DNA of 32,247 nt. Origin: a virus. Each line of letters starts with the position of its first letter. Within the stretch, counting starts at the first letter, position 1. The DNA is taken from positions 1-32,247 of the IMG/VR virus record IMGVR_UViG_3300044701_001532; one strand, written 5' to 3'. The notes below the pieces were generated by a model that saw nothing but the letters and a program-made list of their open reading frames with translations, was not told the origin of the DNA and ran no database searches. This document shows positions 8,053-15,976 of this stretch, in pieces. The position numbers and the translations under genes are program-made.

Positions 8053-8651
8053 TATAGAACTGTCAATACTACGTTAGCCGAAGTAACTGATGTTGCTCCA
8101 GAAGATGAAGCCACAACACGATATTTAGCAGTATTTGCATCCACATCAGTTGGAATAACAACTAATGTTGCTGATGTTGCGCCAGTATATGTTGTATTTG
8201 CTGGAGTTCCATTTGTAACATTTTCCCAAGTTCCAGAGTTGTCATATTGCCACTGATATGTAATTGTAGCATCTGGAGTGGATGTAACACCAAATGTAAA
8301 TGATGCAGTGTTGCTTCCACCAGTATTTGCAACAACTGAAGCATTTGTTGGTTGTGAAGTAATATTTAAAATTGCATCTGGATATACAACATCTTCTGAG
8401 TCAGAACTCATTGAACCCATTGCAACAAGAGTTTCTTCGATTATACGACCTTCACGACCACCTGAACCAACTGTACGAAGAATCCATCCTGCGTGACCAT
8501 TTATATTTTTAGCTCTTGCTTCAGTTGTATCAACACCCCATGTTCCAACTGGTGTTTGTTCAAAAGCCTCAACACCAGTAGCACCATTTGTAGTATTTAC
8601 TGTGTGCTTTGGTGCAGAAGATGCTTCATCTGTATTTGACCATAAAGCCAT
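8052..8651 (-). CDS. Virion surface protein with Ig-like domain
   Basis: A 199-residue protein. The N-terminal half (about 1-92) contains HAGWILRTVGSGGREGR, a pattern I associate with small structural proteins of T4-like phages. The C-terminal half (about 95-199) is a Thr/Ser/Val-rich beta domain with ITYQWQYDNSGTWENV and a YRVVAS strand, the tryptophan and tyrosine spacing of a bacterial or phage Ig-like domain. Such domains often decorate capsids, tails or fibres and bind carbohydrates weakly. ATG at 8651 is preceded by AAGGAG. A late-promoter-like element lies about 26 bases upstream. Decoration or fibre-accessory role is inference. Confidence 0.8.
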   Translation of the reverse strand: MALWSNTDEASSAPKHTVNTTNGATGVEAFEQTPVGTWGVDTTEARAKNINGHAGWILRTVGSGGREGRIIEETLVAMGSMSSDSEDVVYPDAILNITSQPTNASVVANTGGSNTASFTFGVTSTPDATITYQWQYDNSGTWENVTNGTPANTTYTGATSATLVVIPTDVDANTAKYRVVASSSGATSVTSANVVLTVL

Positions 8652-8675
8652 TTTTTTCTCCTTGAAATTTATGTT

Positions 8676-9812
8676 TTATTTATCTTCTTTTACTATCTCA
8701 CTTGAAAGCACAGGTTTTTCCTGATATGTTTCTGAATCATTCTTTTTCTTTTTAAAAATCTCTTTAATGATCTCTGATCTACGAGATTCTTCTAAAGATT
8801 CTTTAACTGGTTGTGTATACTTCTTCATCGCCTGTCTTGCAAGGTGGCGTGCTGTAGAATAACCAGCACCTTGTTTACCAACAATTGCCTGTTGCTTTGG
8901 TTTGTCTGGTGTAAATGGTGGTTTGAGTCTTTCTGTTTCTTGTCTTTCGATCTCTTGTTTTTTATAGAAACCTTCTTCAAGATCAACTTCTTCTTTCTTC
9001 ATGTCTTCAATTTCTTTTCTCTTTTGATCACGAAGTTTTAGATAGTAGTCAGGATCAGGAAGACCTCTTCTTTTTCTTTCATCTTCGTGTGCTTTTTGTA
9101 GAGACTTAGATGCTGGAACAGAATCATATTCTTCTTCAGTAATTTCTACTGATTCACTATAATGTTGAGCATTTCCAGTACTCAAATGTTTCTGAAGTGC
9201 TTTATGTATTTTACTTAAACCTGCTCTGATATGATTCTCAGCCATTTCACCAGCAGCATAACCATGATGTCTTAAAATTTCACCATGCATGTGATCTATT
9301 TTGTTTCCAATAAATTGACCAACACCACCTACAGCAGTACCAAGAAGACTCTCATCGATCTCTTCTTCTTTGACCATACCAGTACGGCGTTTCTCACCCT
9401 CAATGAAAGAATGAAGACTTTCAAACTCACTAAAAGATTTAGCAACTTTTACTTGATACCACTCTTCTACTTCACCACCCTTTTCAATATATTCTAATAT
9501 TTCTTTACATGCATAGCAAATAAAATGTAATTGAGATTGTGTCATCTCAACTTTTTCTGTAGTATCAGTTTCTTCTTTGTACATTTTATTTTGTTGCATT
9601 TCATATTTTTTTCTCGCATCAGTAGCTTTCATGTGTTGCAACTTTGCTCTTTCTTTTGCAGCCATATCTTTTTGAAACCTAACATCAGGGTGTTCTTCTT
9701 TCATTCTCTGCATTGGTTCTTTATTTGGTTTCTGCTTATAAGTCATAGCAGCCATAGAAGGCATATCTGGTTCTACATTAGTTTCTCTTACTAACTGTCT
9801 AAACTTTTTCAT
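8676..9812 (-). CDS. Modular head-associated protein with repeated protease-site-like motifs
   Basis: A 378-residue, very charged protein. The N-terminus MKKFRQLVRE is a variant of the shared head-targeting-like tag. Residues about 91-146 form a helical module with EYIEKGGEVEEWYQ and ESLHSFIEGEKRR. EEEIDE at about 149-154 (I-D-E) is followed by a glycine-rich hydrophobic stretch (LLGTAVGGVGQFIG) and a His-rich segment. KEEVDLEE at about 273-280 precedes a basic C-terminal module. The layout, folded pieces separated by acidic L/I-x-E linkers, suggests a polyprotein cut by the prohead protease. Neither the function nor the cuts can be proven here. It overlaps the upstream gene (ATGA). Confidence 0.75.
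   Translation of the reverse strand: MKKFRQLVRETNVEPDMPSMAAMTYKQKPNKEPMQRMKEEHPDVRFQKDMAAKERAKLQHMKATDARKKYEMQQNKMYKEETDTTEKVEMTQSQLHFICYACKEILEYIEKGGEVEEWYQVKVAKSFSEFESLHSFIEGEKRRTGMVKEEEIDESLLGTAVGGVGQFIGNKIDHMHGEILRHHGYAAGEMAENHIRAGLSKIHKALQKHLSTGNAQHYSESVEITEEEYDSVPASKSLQKAHEDERKRRGLPDPDYYLKLRDQKRKEIEDMKKEEVDLEEGFYKKQEIERQETERLKPPFTPDKPKQQAIVGKQGAGYSTARHLARQAMKKYTQPVKESLEESRRSEIIKEIFKKKKNDSETYQEKPVLSSEIVKEDK
8677..8684 (-). promoter_or_regulatory. Candidate late promoter GATAAATA
   Basis: On the minus strand this reads GATAAATA, one base from the T4 late promoter TATAAATA and matching the relaxed NATAAATA form reported for T4-like cyanophages. It lies about 26 bases upstream of the Ig-like virion gene. 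It overlaps the stop codon of the preceding gene in an AT-rich region, so chance occurrence is possible. Confidence 0.4.
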
Positions 9813-11212
9813 GCCTTCTCCTTCGCAATTTTAGTAGCAGTGGCGTATGCAACAGACTTGCCTCTCTCACCATAACGCTCTTTGAAACCTTTCATATTCT
9901 TTTTCATAGACTTGACGATTTCTTCTTTCTTGGCCTTTTCTGGTTCAGTAAGTGTGCGCTCTTCCAATTCAACTTCTTCATTTTTCAGTTTTTTATTTGC
10001 AAATTTTTGAGCATTTTTAGTATTCAACTCTCTGTCTTGTTGTGGTCCAGCATAATCACCATAACGACTTAATTGACTACCACTCATATGTTTATGAACT
10101 TCTTTTTTACTTGCACTCAAATATTTTTTATATGAATCTTTAGATAATTCATCAATCTGTTCAACTTCTTCTTGTTTTACTGCTTGTACAGAAGCCTTAG
10201 CAACCTCAGGTTGTTTCTTTTTTCCTTCCATACTTTTCTTTTGATCTTCTACTTCTTTGGTAAATTCTTCATTATCTGGTTCCTCTTTCATCATTGCAGC
10301 AATGAATTTTAAACCATGTGAATCATATGCCTCTAGAATATCTGTAAAACCAACTTGAACATCATCTTTTAATTCTCTACCAGAAACTCTTCTAGAACGA
10401 ACATAGTTCTGTCTGGCACCATATTTACCTCTTTTTGGTTTTTCATCATCTTTTTTGTAAGATGTTTCACCGTGTTCTTCTTCTTTACCTTGATATCCAT
10501 AGTCTTGTGTCTTTCTTCTTTGACCTGGTTTAGAAGCTTTTGGAAACTTCTTCTCATACTCTGGTGTACCTGGCCAAAGTGCCTCATCAAGTTCAACTTC
10601 TTCTTTCATTTTCTTTTCGTCAGAACTTTTACCAAAAGTCTTATGTACGAGTTTGTCTAGTTTATTATGAAACTTTCCTTCTTCTGACTTAGTGGCTTCA
10701 TTGACTTTCTTCTTTGCACGAAGGAGTTTGAAGTCATGTGCATCAACTTTTCCATTTTTGTTTGCATCAATCTTATGTTGATTGCCTTTTAATTCCTCAT
10801 CAATTTCTTCTTCCTCTTTAACAGGAACACAATTAGGTACTTTGCGACCATTCTTCATCTTCATACCAACAGCAGTATACCCTTTCCAACATGCATCTTT
10901 AAGACTACCAGTTGGTTCTTTTACATCTTCTTTATGCATTGCCTTTTCATGTTTAGCAACTTCACCTTTTTTACCATGCATTTTCTTTTCATGTTTGTCT
11001 ACGGCTTCTTCTGCCTCGTCTTCACATGATTCTTCTTTTTCTTCTTTTCTCAATACACCACGACCAATCAACACATCTTTGTGTGTGATTTTATCTTTTG
11101 GGTGACCCATTGCAGCAAGTTCTTTTTCCTTTTCTGTTTTTGGAGTAGAACCTTCTAAAATTCTTGCTGCTTCTTCAGCAACTTTTCTAGTGATATCATT
11201 ATTGAATTGCAT
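9809..11212 (-). CDS. Large modular charged virion protein with EF-hand-like loop
   Basis: A 467-residue protein made of short modules joined by acidic motifs: EEEEIDE (about 133-139), KEEVELDE (203-210), VEQIDE (350-355) and NEEVELEE (411-418). All contain L/I-x-E. A CWKGY...NCVP module (108-130) resembles one in the neighbour at 12528-13646. Residues 149-160 (DANKNGKVDAHD) match the spacing of a calcium-binding EF-hand loop. The last module (about 421-467) includes KERYGERGKSVAYATATKIA, a segment I associate with T4-like phage proteins. The start MQFNNDITRK lacks the standard tag, though RILEG at 17-21 has I-L-E. ATG at 11212 follows AGGAG. Probably a head-interior or scaffold-core protein. 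Confidence 0.75.
   Translation of the reverse strand: MQFNNDITRKVAEEAARILEGSTPKTEKEKELAAMGHPKDKITHKDVLIGRGVLRKEEKEESCEDEAEEAVDKHEKKMHGKKGEVAKHEKAMHKEDVKEPTGSLKDACWKGYTAVGMKMKNGRKVPNCVPVKEEEEIDEELKGNQHKIDANKNGKVDAHDFKLLRAKKKVNEATKSEEGKFHNKLDKLVHKTFGKSSDEKKMKEEVELDEALWPGTPEYEKKFPKASKPGQRRKTQDYGYQGKEEEHGETSYKKDDEKPKRGKYGARQNYVRSRRVSGRELKDDVQVGFTDILEAYDSHGLKFIAAMMKEEPDNEEFTKEVEDQKKSMEGKKKQPEVAKASVQAVKQEEVEQIDELSKDSYKKYLSASKKEVHKHMSGSQLSRYGDYAGPQQDRELNTKNAQKFANKKLKNEEVELEERTLTEPEKAKKEEIVKSMKKNMKGFKERYGERGKSVAYATATKIAKEKA
10584..10603 (-). repeat. 20-base direct repeat, copy 1 (encodes EEVELDE)
   Basis: The plus-strand sequence tcatcaagttcaacttcttc is identical to two copies in the gene at 12528-13646. 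It encodes the EEVELDE motif on the minus strand. Weaker versions occur near 6019 and 9960. Confidence 0.85.
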
Positions 11213-11228
11213 TTTAGTTCTCCTGAGA

Positions 11229-12527
11229 TTAATTTATATGTTCTTGCCAAGACAATGCCACAATCGCATCGTCGTTATTGGTTGTTGGTTCTATTGCTAC
11301 AGTGAAAATATCTCCATTTGCTGCATTTATTTTTCGTGTCAATTGAATAACTCCGTCTAATTGACTGAGTAAATCTATTTCTTTAGCAACTTCTAGACCT
11401 TTAAATATTCCTTCTTTTAACAATGTACCACCAGTCATGGCTGTTGCAGAAAGATCATATTCAACTGCACTAGAAGCATCTGTTGTTTGCCATGAAGCGC
11501 CTGTTAAACTTGTAACATTCTCATATATTCTATACTTAAATGCTGCGGCTTGAAGACCGTACATATCTACTGAAACTGGCACAACAACAGCATTTAATCT
11601 ATTAGTTTTTAAACGAATACTTACCATTGGATTGTTAATAAGATTCGTTAAATTTTTACCTGTTATTGGGGTTGAAGCTGACCGTGATTGATTAATCTGT
11701 GTATAACCACCTTCTGAAACTACAGAAGAACATATCTGTCTCATTGCTGTGTTTGAAGTAGTTACACCTTTATTAAATAATTCGTATCGCAAAGGTAAAA
11801 TAGCACTACGCATGTATGTTGTTGCATTTCTGTTGTCATTATGAAATATGTGTCCAGTTTTCAATAAACCATCAACAAGAAATCCACATCTCACATCACC
11901 AACACCGAGCCATTCAATATCAATCCAAAATAGATTTGATTTAGTAACATCTAAACCATTTTCATGTCCTGTTCCTGCCTGTTGAGAAGTATATCCTGTA
12001 CCATCAAATCTATCTACATTCCAATTAGTCTGTGCAACTCTTGTTTCAACAACATTTCCTGTTACTGAACTACGCAATACAATATAATTATTTCCAGAAT
12101 CATTTTCAAAATAAATTCCGTTGTTTGCACCATAATAACCAACTCGTTGAACAACATTGGCTTTTGGTTCTCCCATTACAAATGTATTCATAATCAACAA
12201 AGATTTACCTGGTTGATAAGGCATTACTCTTAAAGATTCACGAATAATACCATCATTGTTTGCAGTAGCAATTTCTAATTTAATTGCAGATTCATTTGGT
12301 AGATGTGTCTTTGTACCAGAACCAGTAATGAGTGTATCCCATTTATCATTCTCTACATCTTGGTGTTGAGAATCAAATATGGTATGTGGTTGTGAAACTC
12401 TTAACCGACCAAAAGCGTCAACTGCTGTGCCTGATGGTGTTAACCTATCAGACAACATCATGATTTCATATCTGGTAAATACTTGACCAGAATCTATAAT
12501 ATTTTTGTCGGTTCTAAACTGTGCCAC
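11229..12527 (-). CDS. Virion structural protein, beta-rich
   Basis: A 432-residue protein with few charged stretches and many Thr/Asn/Gly/Val residues, unlike its lysine/glutamate-rich neighbours. The N-terminal region (FGRLRVSQPHTIFDSQHQ) and the central part read like a structural protein found in many T4-like and other tailed phages, where it is annotated only as a virion protein. It has no coiled coil, signal or protease-site linker. It could be a fibre, baseplate or capsid-surface component. It abuts the upstream gene with no gap and sits 16 bases before the next, inside the virion operon. TATAAATT at 11231-11238, within its last codons, is a weak late-promoter candidate for the next gene. 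Confidence 0.75.
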   Translation of the reverse strand: MAQFRTDKNIIDSGQVFTRYEIMMLSDRLTPSGTAVDAFGRLRVSQPHTIFDSQHQDVENDKWDTLITGSGTKTHLPNESAIKLEIATANNDGIIRESLRVMPYQPGKSLLIMNTFVMGEPKANVVQRVGYYGANNGIYFENDSGNNYIVLRSSVTGNVVETRVAQTNWNVDRFDGTGYTSQQAGTGHENGLDVTKSNLFWIDIEWLGVGDVRCGFLVDGLLKTGHIFHNDNRNATTYMRSAILPLRYELFNKGVTTSNTAMRQICSSVVSEGGYTQINQSRSASTPITGKNLTNLINNPMVSIRLKTNRLNAVVVPVSVDMYGLQAAAFKYRIYENVTSLTGASWQTTDASSAVEYDLSATAMTGGTLLKEGIFKGLEVAKEIDLLSQLDGVIQLTRKINAANGDIFTVAIEPTTNNDDAIVALSWQEHIN

Positions 12528-13646
12528 TTAGCAATTCCACTTTCTTAATGCTTTATTAATACGAGAATCTGGATCATTTGCAGTCTTAGCAGAGGTCAAT
12601 TTTTTCTTCATCCCGCCCATACGACTACAAAATGATTTGCGTCTCTTTGCAGCCTTAGAATCTGGGTCTAGTTTAGATGGTTTTGTAGTCACAGCAGTCT
12701 GTAACTTTGAACCTGGATTCTCACGGCGATATGATTCAACACCTTTTTGATTGAGACCACCTTCAGGATTTTTACCTTTTTTTCTCTGCCATGCTGCAAC
12801 CTCATCAAGTTCAACTTCTTCTTTTACTTTTTTATATTGTTTCTGCAATACTTTTAATGCATCTTTTGTTACTTTATCAGTCTTAACTGGGTCTGCTTTT
12901 TTGCCTGTTGGCACACCCTCTGCACCACGACTTGAAGATGGTTGAGATTTATCCATTTCATCAAGTTCAACTTCTTCACTATATGAACGATTACTTTTTG
13001 GATCATAACCACCTAAAGGATATGCTGGAGGTGATGCAGGACGAGGAGCAACTGGTTTCTTTGCAGCTGCTTCATGTCTCTTTTTTACTTCTTCTGCATC
13101 TTTTGCTCTTGACTCTGGTGTTGAAACTTTTGCATTAGGAAATTTCTTTTTCATATCATTAACAAAATCTTCAATGTCTACTGCTTCCGCCACACCTTGC
13201 CTTAATGGACTTAATGGACTTTTTGGTGGAACATATTTCTTTCCAGTCCGCGGATCCACTCTCTGCGAGGGGTGATTTCCATAACCTTCTTCTTTGACAC
13301 AAGAACCAGGTTCAAATGCTTTTTTACCAGGTACTGGTTTGTATCCTGGCCAGCATCTTTCATCAACTTGTTCAGTATCTTCTTTCATATGGCCATATTT
13401 TTTCTTATACCAATCAGGCATACCATTTTTTTGTCTGAAATATCTAACTGTTGCAGAATCATTTGCTTGATCACGATACTTGTTTTCTGCTTGAGTATTG
13501 TGTCCTTTCATTGCTTCTGCTGCTTTATGAGCATCTTTAGCAATATAAACAAGTTCTGCATCTGTTTTGCGATGATATTCGTGTCCTTCAAGTGGGTGTC
13601 TTTGTGAAGGGCGACCTTCTGTTATGTAAGATTTAAATGACTTCAT
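12528..13646 (-). CDS. Modular head-associated protein with targeting tag and EEVELDE linkers
   Basis: A 372-residue protein starting MKSFKSYITE, a clear version of the shared tag ending in I-T-E. Modules in order: a helical unit about 24-85 (TDAELVYIAKDAHKAAEAM); CWPGYKPVPG...GSCVKEE (98-120), related to a module in the 9809-11212 protein; a Pro/Ala-rich linker (about 195-215); EEVELDE (224-230); EEVELDE again (276-282); and a C-terminal basic unit (about 284-372) with GKNPEGGLNQKG, RKSFCSRMGGM and RINKALRKWNC. I have seen that last unit in other phages as a small domain of unknown function. Two linkers share a perfect 20-base DNA repeat. Cleavage by the head protease is inferred from motifs. 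Confidence 0.77.
   Translation of the reverse strand: MKSFKSYITEGRPSQRHPLEGHEYHRKTDAELVYIAKDAHKAAEAMKGHNTQAENKYRDQANDSATVRYFRQKNGMPDWYKKKYGHMKEDTEQVDERCWPGYKPVPGKKAFEPGSCVKEEGYGNHPSQRVDPRTGKKYVPPKSPLSPLRQGVAEAVDIEDFVNDMKKKFPNAKVSTPESRAKDAEEVKKRHEAAAKKPVAPRPASPPAYPLGGYDPKSNRSYSEEVELDEMDKSQPSSSRGAEGVPTGKKADPVKTDKVTKDALKVLQKQYKKVKEEVELDEVAAWQRKKGKNPEGGLNQKGVESYRRENPGSKLQTAVTTKPSKLDPDSKAAKRRKSFCSRMGGMKKKLTSAKTANDPDSRINKALRKWNC
12802..12821 (-). repeat. 20-base direct repeat, copy 2
   Basis: Identical on the plus strand (tcatcaagttcaacttcttc) to the copies at 10584 and 12958. It encodes the second EEVELDE linker of its gene. Confidence 0.85.
12958..12977 (-). repeat. 20-base direct repeat, copy 3
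   Basis: Identical to the copies at 10584 and 12802. It encodes the first EEVELDE linker of its gene and lies 136 bases from copy 2, which could allow in-frame module loss by recombination. Confidence 0.85.
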
Positions 13647-15976
13647 CCTATTGGCCTCTTTGATCTAAATGTTTTTAGGTCCATACCTTTTTTCTTTAAA
13701 CCATCTTCAACTTGTGCAGATATAGATGCAGTTGTTTCATCACCAGTAAGTTCTTCTAATGGTTTTTTAATTTGTTTTACTTTTAATGTACCACGACTCA
13801 TGTTCTCACCTGATGCAGCCATTGAAAGACCAGGTTCTATCCCCTTGTCGATCTCGCTGAGGGTTTCTTCTTGAAGTTTCTCTTTTTTTGCCCTGATTTC
13901 TGCGAGGGTGATTTTGGTGCTGCGGGTTTCTTGGCTGGTTTCTTTTGTGTTACTGAGTCTGTAATCTGATCGTTCACTGAGGTAGGAAACGCCTTCTTGT
14001 TGTTCTTGGGTTCCACCCGAATATTTGGTGGAATCTCTGAGTACTTGTTGACTTTCTCTGTTGCTGCCCTCACTGGACCATCCAATGGATGACTCTGTGG
14101 TTTCTCTTCCGTCATTCCAAAAAATTTCTGTAATAGTTTCATTAACATCGTTATTCTCCTTTAATTGCACGACATAACCGTTTTTGTATCTCAAGACTAA
14201 TCCATTGTGTGTATGTGCTTCTTTTGCTGCAGCAGCTCTTAACATAAACACACGAACACGACCAGTCTTATCTTTCATTAACTTAGGTTCTTTTTCTTCA
14301 CCTATTTTAAAATCGTGTTCATCAATTGCATTACCAAGCAATAATAGATTCAATGCAGATGAGTCTGATAGTTCATATGATTCTTTGAACATCTTATCAA
14401 AAGCACTAAGTCTTGGTTTTGATTTTTTATTCTCAACCTTTGGTTTAGGTTTAGATTTTGGTGTACCAGATGAACTAGAAATAGGTATCTTTTGTTGTTT
14501 TTGTTCTTGTGGTTTCACTTCGACAAGTTTATCATGCACAGAACGATGTGTCACTCTTCCGTTCTTACCGTATCTACCAAACCCGTAATACTTAAGTCCC
14601 AATTCTTTTGCCTGTTCTGCTGCTCTAGAACCTTCATGTGGAACAATCTCTTTACTTGTGTCTACTTTATATGTGTCTTTTTTATCTAGTTCTGCTGCAA
14701 CCCATTCTTTTGCAGCTTTATTCTTAGGTGGTGCCGTAACAAATTTTTGTACAGTTTTAAATAACTCTGTAATCTCTTTTTCTTTTTGTTGCACTACTTC
14801 TGGTGGCGCACTTCTTAAATCTTCTGAGTTATCAAACTCTGTATAGTTTTGTCCAAACAATTTTGCATATTCAGGTCTTGCAGCCTGTACAGCATCCCAT
14901 TTTTGTTTACGAATGTCTTCTGGTACTGTACGACCACCTCTTTGTCCTCTTTCTACATTTCTTGCAGCAGAGACTTCATCATCAGTATTGACCATGATTC
15001 CACTTGTTTCATAACCATGTTTCTCAAGACTACTTTTAATTCTTTTAATCTTTTCTACATCATCACCTGTACCGTTAATAATGAGTCCATTCTTTCCAAC
15101 AAGTGCCAAGTATTGTTTTAATTCAGTAACATTTTTTGCACGACTACGAACAGCATTTCTAACTTCTGTTTCGGATTTAGGCATTGTCTTATCAAGACCT
15201 TCTTTGTCCATGAGAAACTCAAATGCCTTATCAGAATTAATTTCAATCAGACCTTGATTGTCGAGTGTTCTAGATAATACATAATCTTTTCCAGAACCTG
15301 GGCCACCAAAAAGAAATACTGCTTTGAATATAGATTTATCGTGAACACCTTCTACCAAGAATTCTTCAAACTCTTCGTTAATGTCTTCTCTAATCATCAT
15401 TCCTTTGCGAACATCATTGTACATTGCCTTGACTGTATCAAGTGGCATCGTAGATGGTGCGCCTTTTTTAAATTTTGCAAATTTTCCTTGTGCGGCAAAC
15501 TCACGCATTTTAGATGCAGAAATACCAGCAACTCCATCTGCATCAGGGTCTCTTTCGCCAGCAGAATGAACTTCTATCTTTTTAAATTTGAATAGATCAC
15601 CATTGTAAGTATTAAGTAATCTTTTGAATTCTGGCACACGATCAGAACCACCTACCATGTGTAGGTGTGTATATCCTGCCTTATACAGGTCTGCGGCTTG
15701 TGATAGAAAATTTGGGGAAGTTGCGTTTGAAGATTTAAATGTGACGCCAGGAAAAGACATTTTGGCGTATTTGACTTTTTGTGCTGCGGAGAGTGGATTT
15801 TTCTTTTTATCTTGAGTGTGGGAAAGAATAATGATTGCTTTTCCACCAACTTCTTGTGCTACAGCCTTGACTTTTTTAACCAATTCTTGGTGGCCGTTAG
15901 TAATAGGATTCATGCGGCCAAATGCCATAACCACATGTTTCTCTTCTTTTTCAGTAAGGTAGTCTTTAAATCTCAT
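13643..15976 (-). CDS. Nucleotidyltransferase-kinase fusion with head-targeting tag
   Basis: A 777-residue multidomain protein. Residues 1-9 (MRFKDYLTE) are the shared tag. Residues about 14-195 form a cytidylyltransferase-fold domain with GRMNPITNGH (20-29, the T/HxGH site) and GISASKMR (151-158), as in NMN adenylyltransferases and related enzymes. EEFLVEG (about 204-210) is a possible protease site. Residues about 215-410 are a P-loop kinase (GGPGSGKD at 224-231; a later RGGRTVPEDIRKQKW resembles Zeta-toxin-like kinases). The rest is modular, including KYYGFGRYGKNGRVTHRS, a low-complexity linker, and a segment around 610-711 that overlaps a second reading frame. A late-promoter element sits 31 bases upstream. 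NAD-related or nucleotide chemistry is likely; the substrate is unknown. Confidence 0.85.
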   Translation of the reverse strand: MRFKDYLTEKEEKHVVMAFGRMNPITNGHQELVKKVKAVAQEVGGKAIIILSHTQDKKKNPLSAAQKVKYAKMSFPGVTFKSSNATSPNFLSQAADLYKAGYTHLHMVGGSDRVPEFKRLLNTYNGDLFKFKKIEVHSAGERDPDADGVAGISASKMREFAAQGKFAKFKKGAPSTMPLDTVKAMYNDVRKGMMIREDINEEFEEFLVEGVHDKSIFKAVFLFGGPGSGKDYVLSRTLDNQGLIEINSDKAFEFLMDKEGLDKTMPKSETEVRNAVRSRAKNVTELKQYLALVGKNGLIINGTGDDVEKIKRIKSSLEKHGYETSGIMVNTDDEVSAARNVERGQRGGRTVPEDIRKQKWDAVQAARPEYAKLFGQNYTEFDNSEDLRSAPPEVVQQKEKEITELFKTVQKFVTAPPKNKAAKEWVAAELDKKDTYKVDTSKEIVPHEGSRAAEQAKELGLKYYGFGRYGKNGRVTHRSVHDKLVEVKPQEQKQQKIPISSSSGTPKSKPKPKVENKKSKPRLSAFDKMFKESYELSDSSALNLLLLGNAIDEHDFKIGEEKEPKLMKDKTGRVRVFMLRAAAAKEAHTHNGLVLRYKNGYVVQLKENNDVNETITEIFWNDGRETTESSIGWSSEGSNRESQQVLRDSTKYSGGTQEQQEGVSYLSERSDYRLSNTKETSQETRSTKITLAEIRAKKEKLQEETLSEIDKGIEPGLSMAASGENMSRGTLKVKQIKKPLEELTGDETTASISAQVEDGLKKKGMDLKTFRSKRPIG
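13837..14148 (-). CDS. Nested out-of-frame ORF (103 codons), basic Pro/Lys-rich protein
   Basis: This ORF lies wholly inside the nucleotidyltransferase-kinase gene, in a different frame on the same strand. It starts MLMKLLQKFFGM, a short amphipathic helix. The rest is rich in Pro, Lys, Ala and Ser and becomes strongly basic (KKPAKKPAAPKS, then a KKRNFKKK tail), as expected of a nucleic-acid or surface-binding peptide. A strong ribosome binding site (AAGGAG) sits seven bases before the ATG. Over this stretch the host frame turns into Ser/Thr/Glu/Gln/Arg-rich low complexity, and codons in both frames use more G and C at third positions than flanking DNA. Those are signs of dual coding. No family was recognised. 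Confidence 0.6.
   Translation of the reverse strand: MLMKLLQKFFGMTEEKPQSHPLDGPVRAATEKVNKYSEIPPNIRVEPKNNKKAFPTSVNDQITDSVTQKKPAKKPAAPKSPSQKSGQKKRNFKKKPSARSTRG
14156..14161 (-). promoter_or_regulatory. Internal ribosome binding site AAGGAG for the nested ORF
   Basis: The minus strand reads AAGGAG, then seven bases, then ATG at 14148. It lies inside the coding sequence of the larger gene (Lys-Glu codons), where no ribosome binding site would otherwise be needed. It is the main reason to treat the nested frame as a gene. Confidence 0.6.

Noticed and set aside
9531-9794. Plus-strand ORF rich in Phe, His and Ser, like several others opposite the virion block
   Set aside because: It is the antisense of Lys/Glu/Met-rich coding sequence, has no ribosome binding site and has unnatural composition. 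The same applies to all plus-strand ORFs in the window.
10369-10596. Second out-of-frame ORF within the modular protein at 9809-11212, considered as another overprinted gene
   Set aside because: No AAGGAG-type site before its start, and the host frame keeps its usual module composition over the interval.
12802-12977. Repeats considered as the start of a CRISPR array
   Set aside because: Only two copies here, non-palindromic, spaced by coding sequence and kept in frame with a protein motif.
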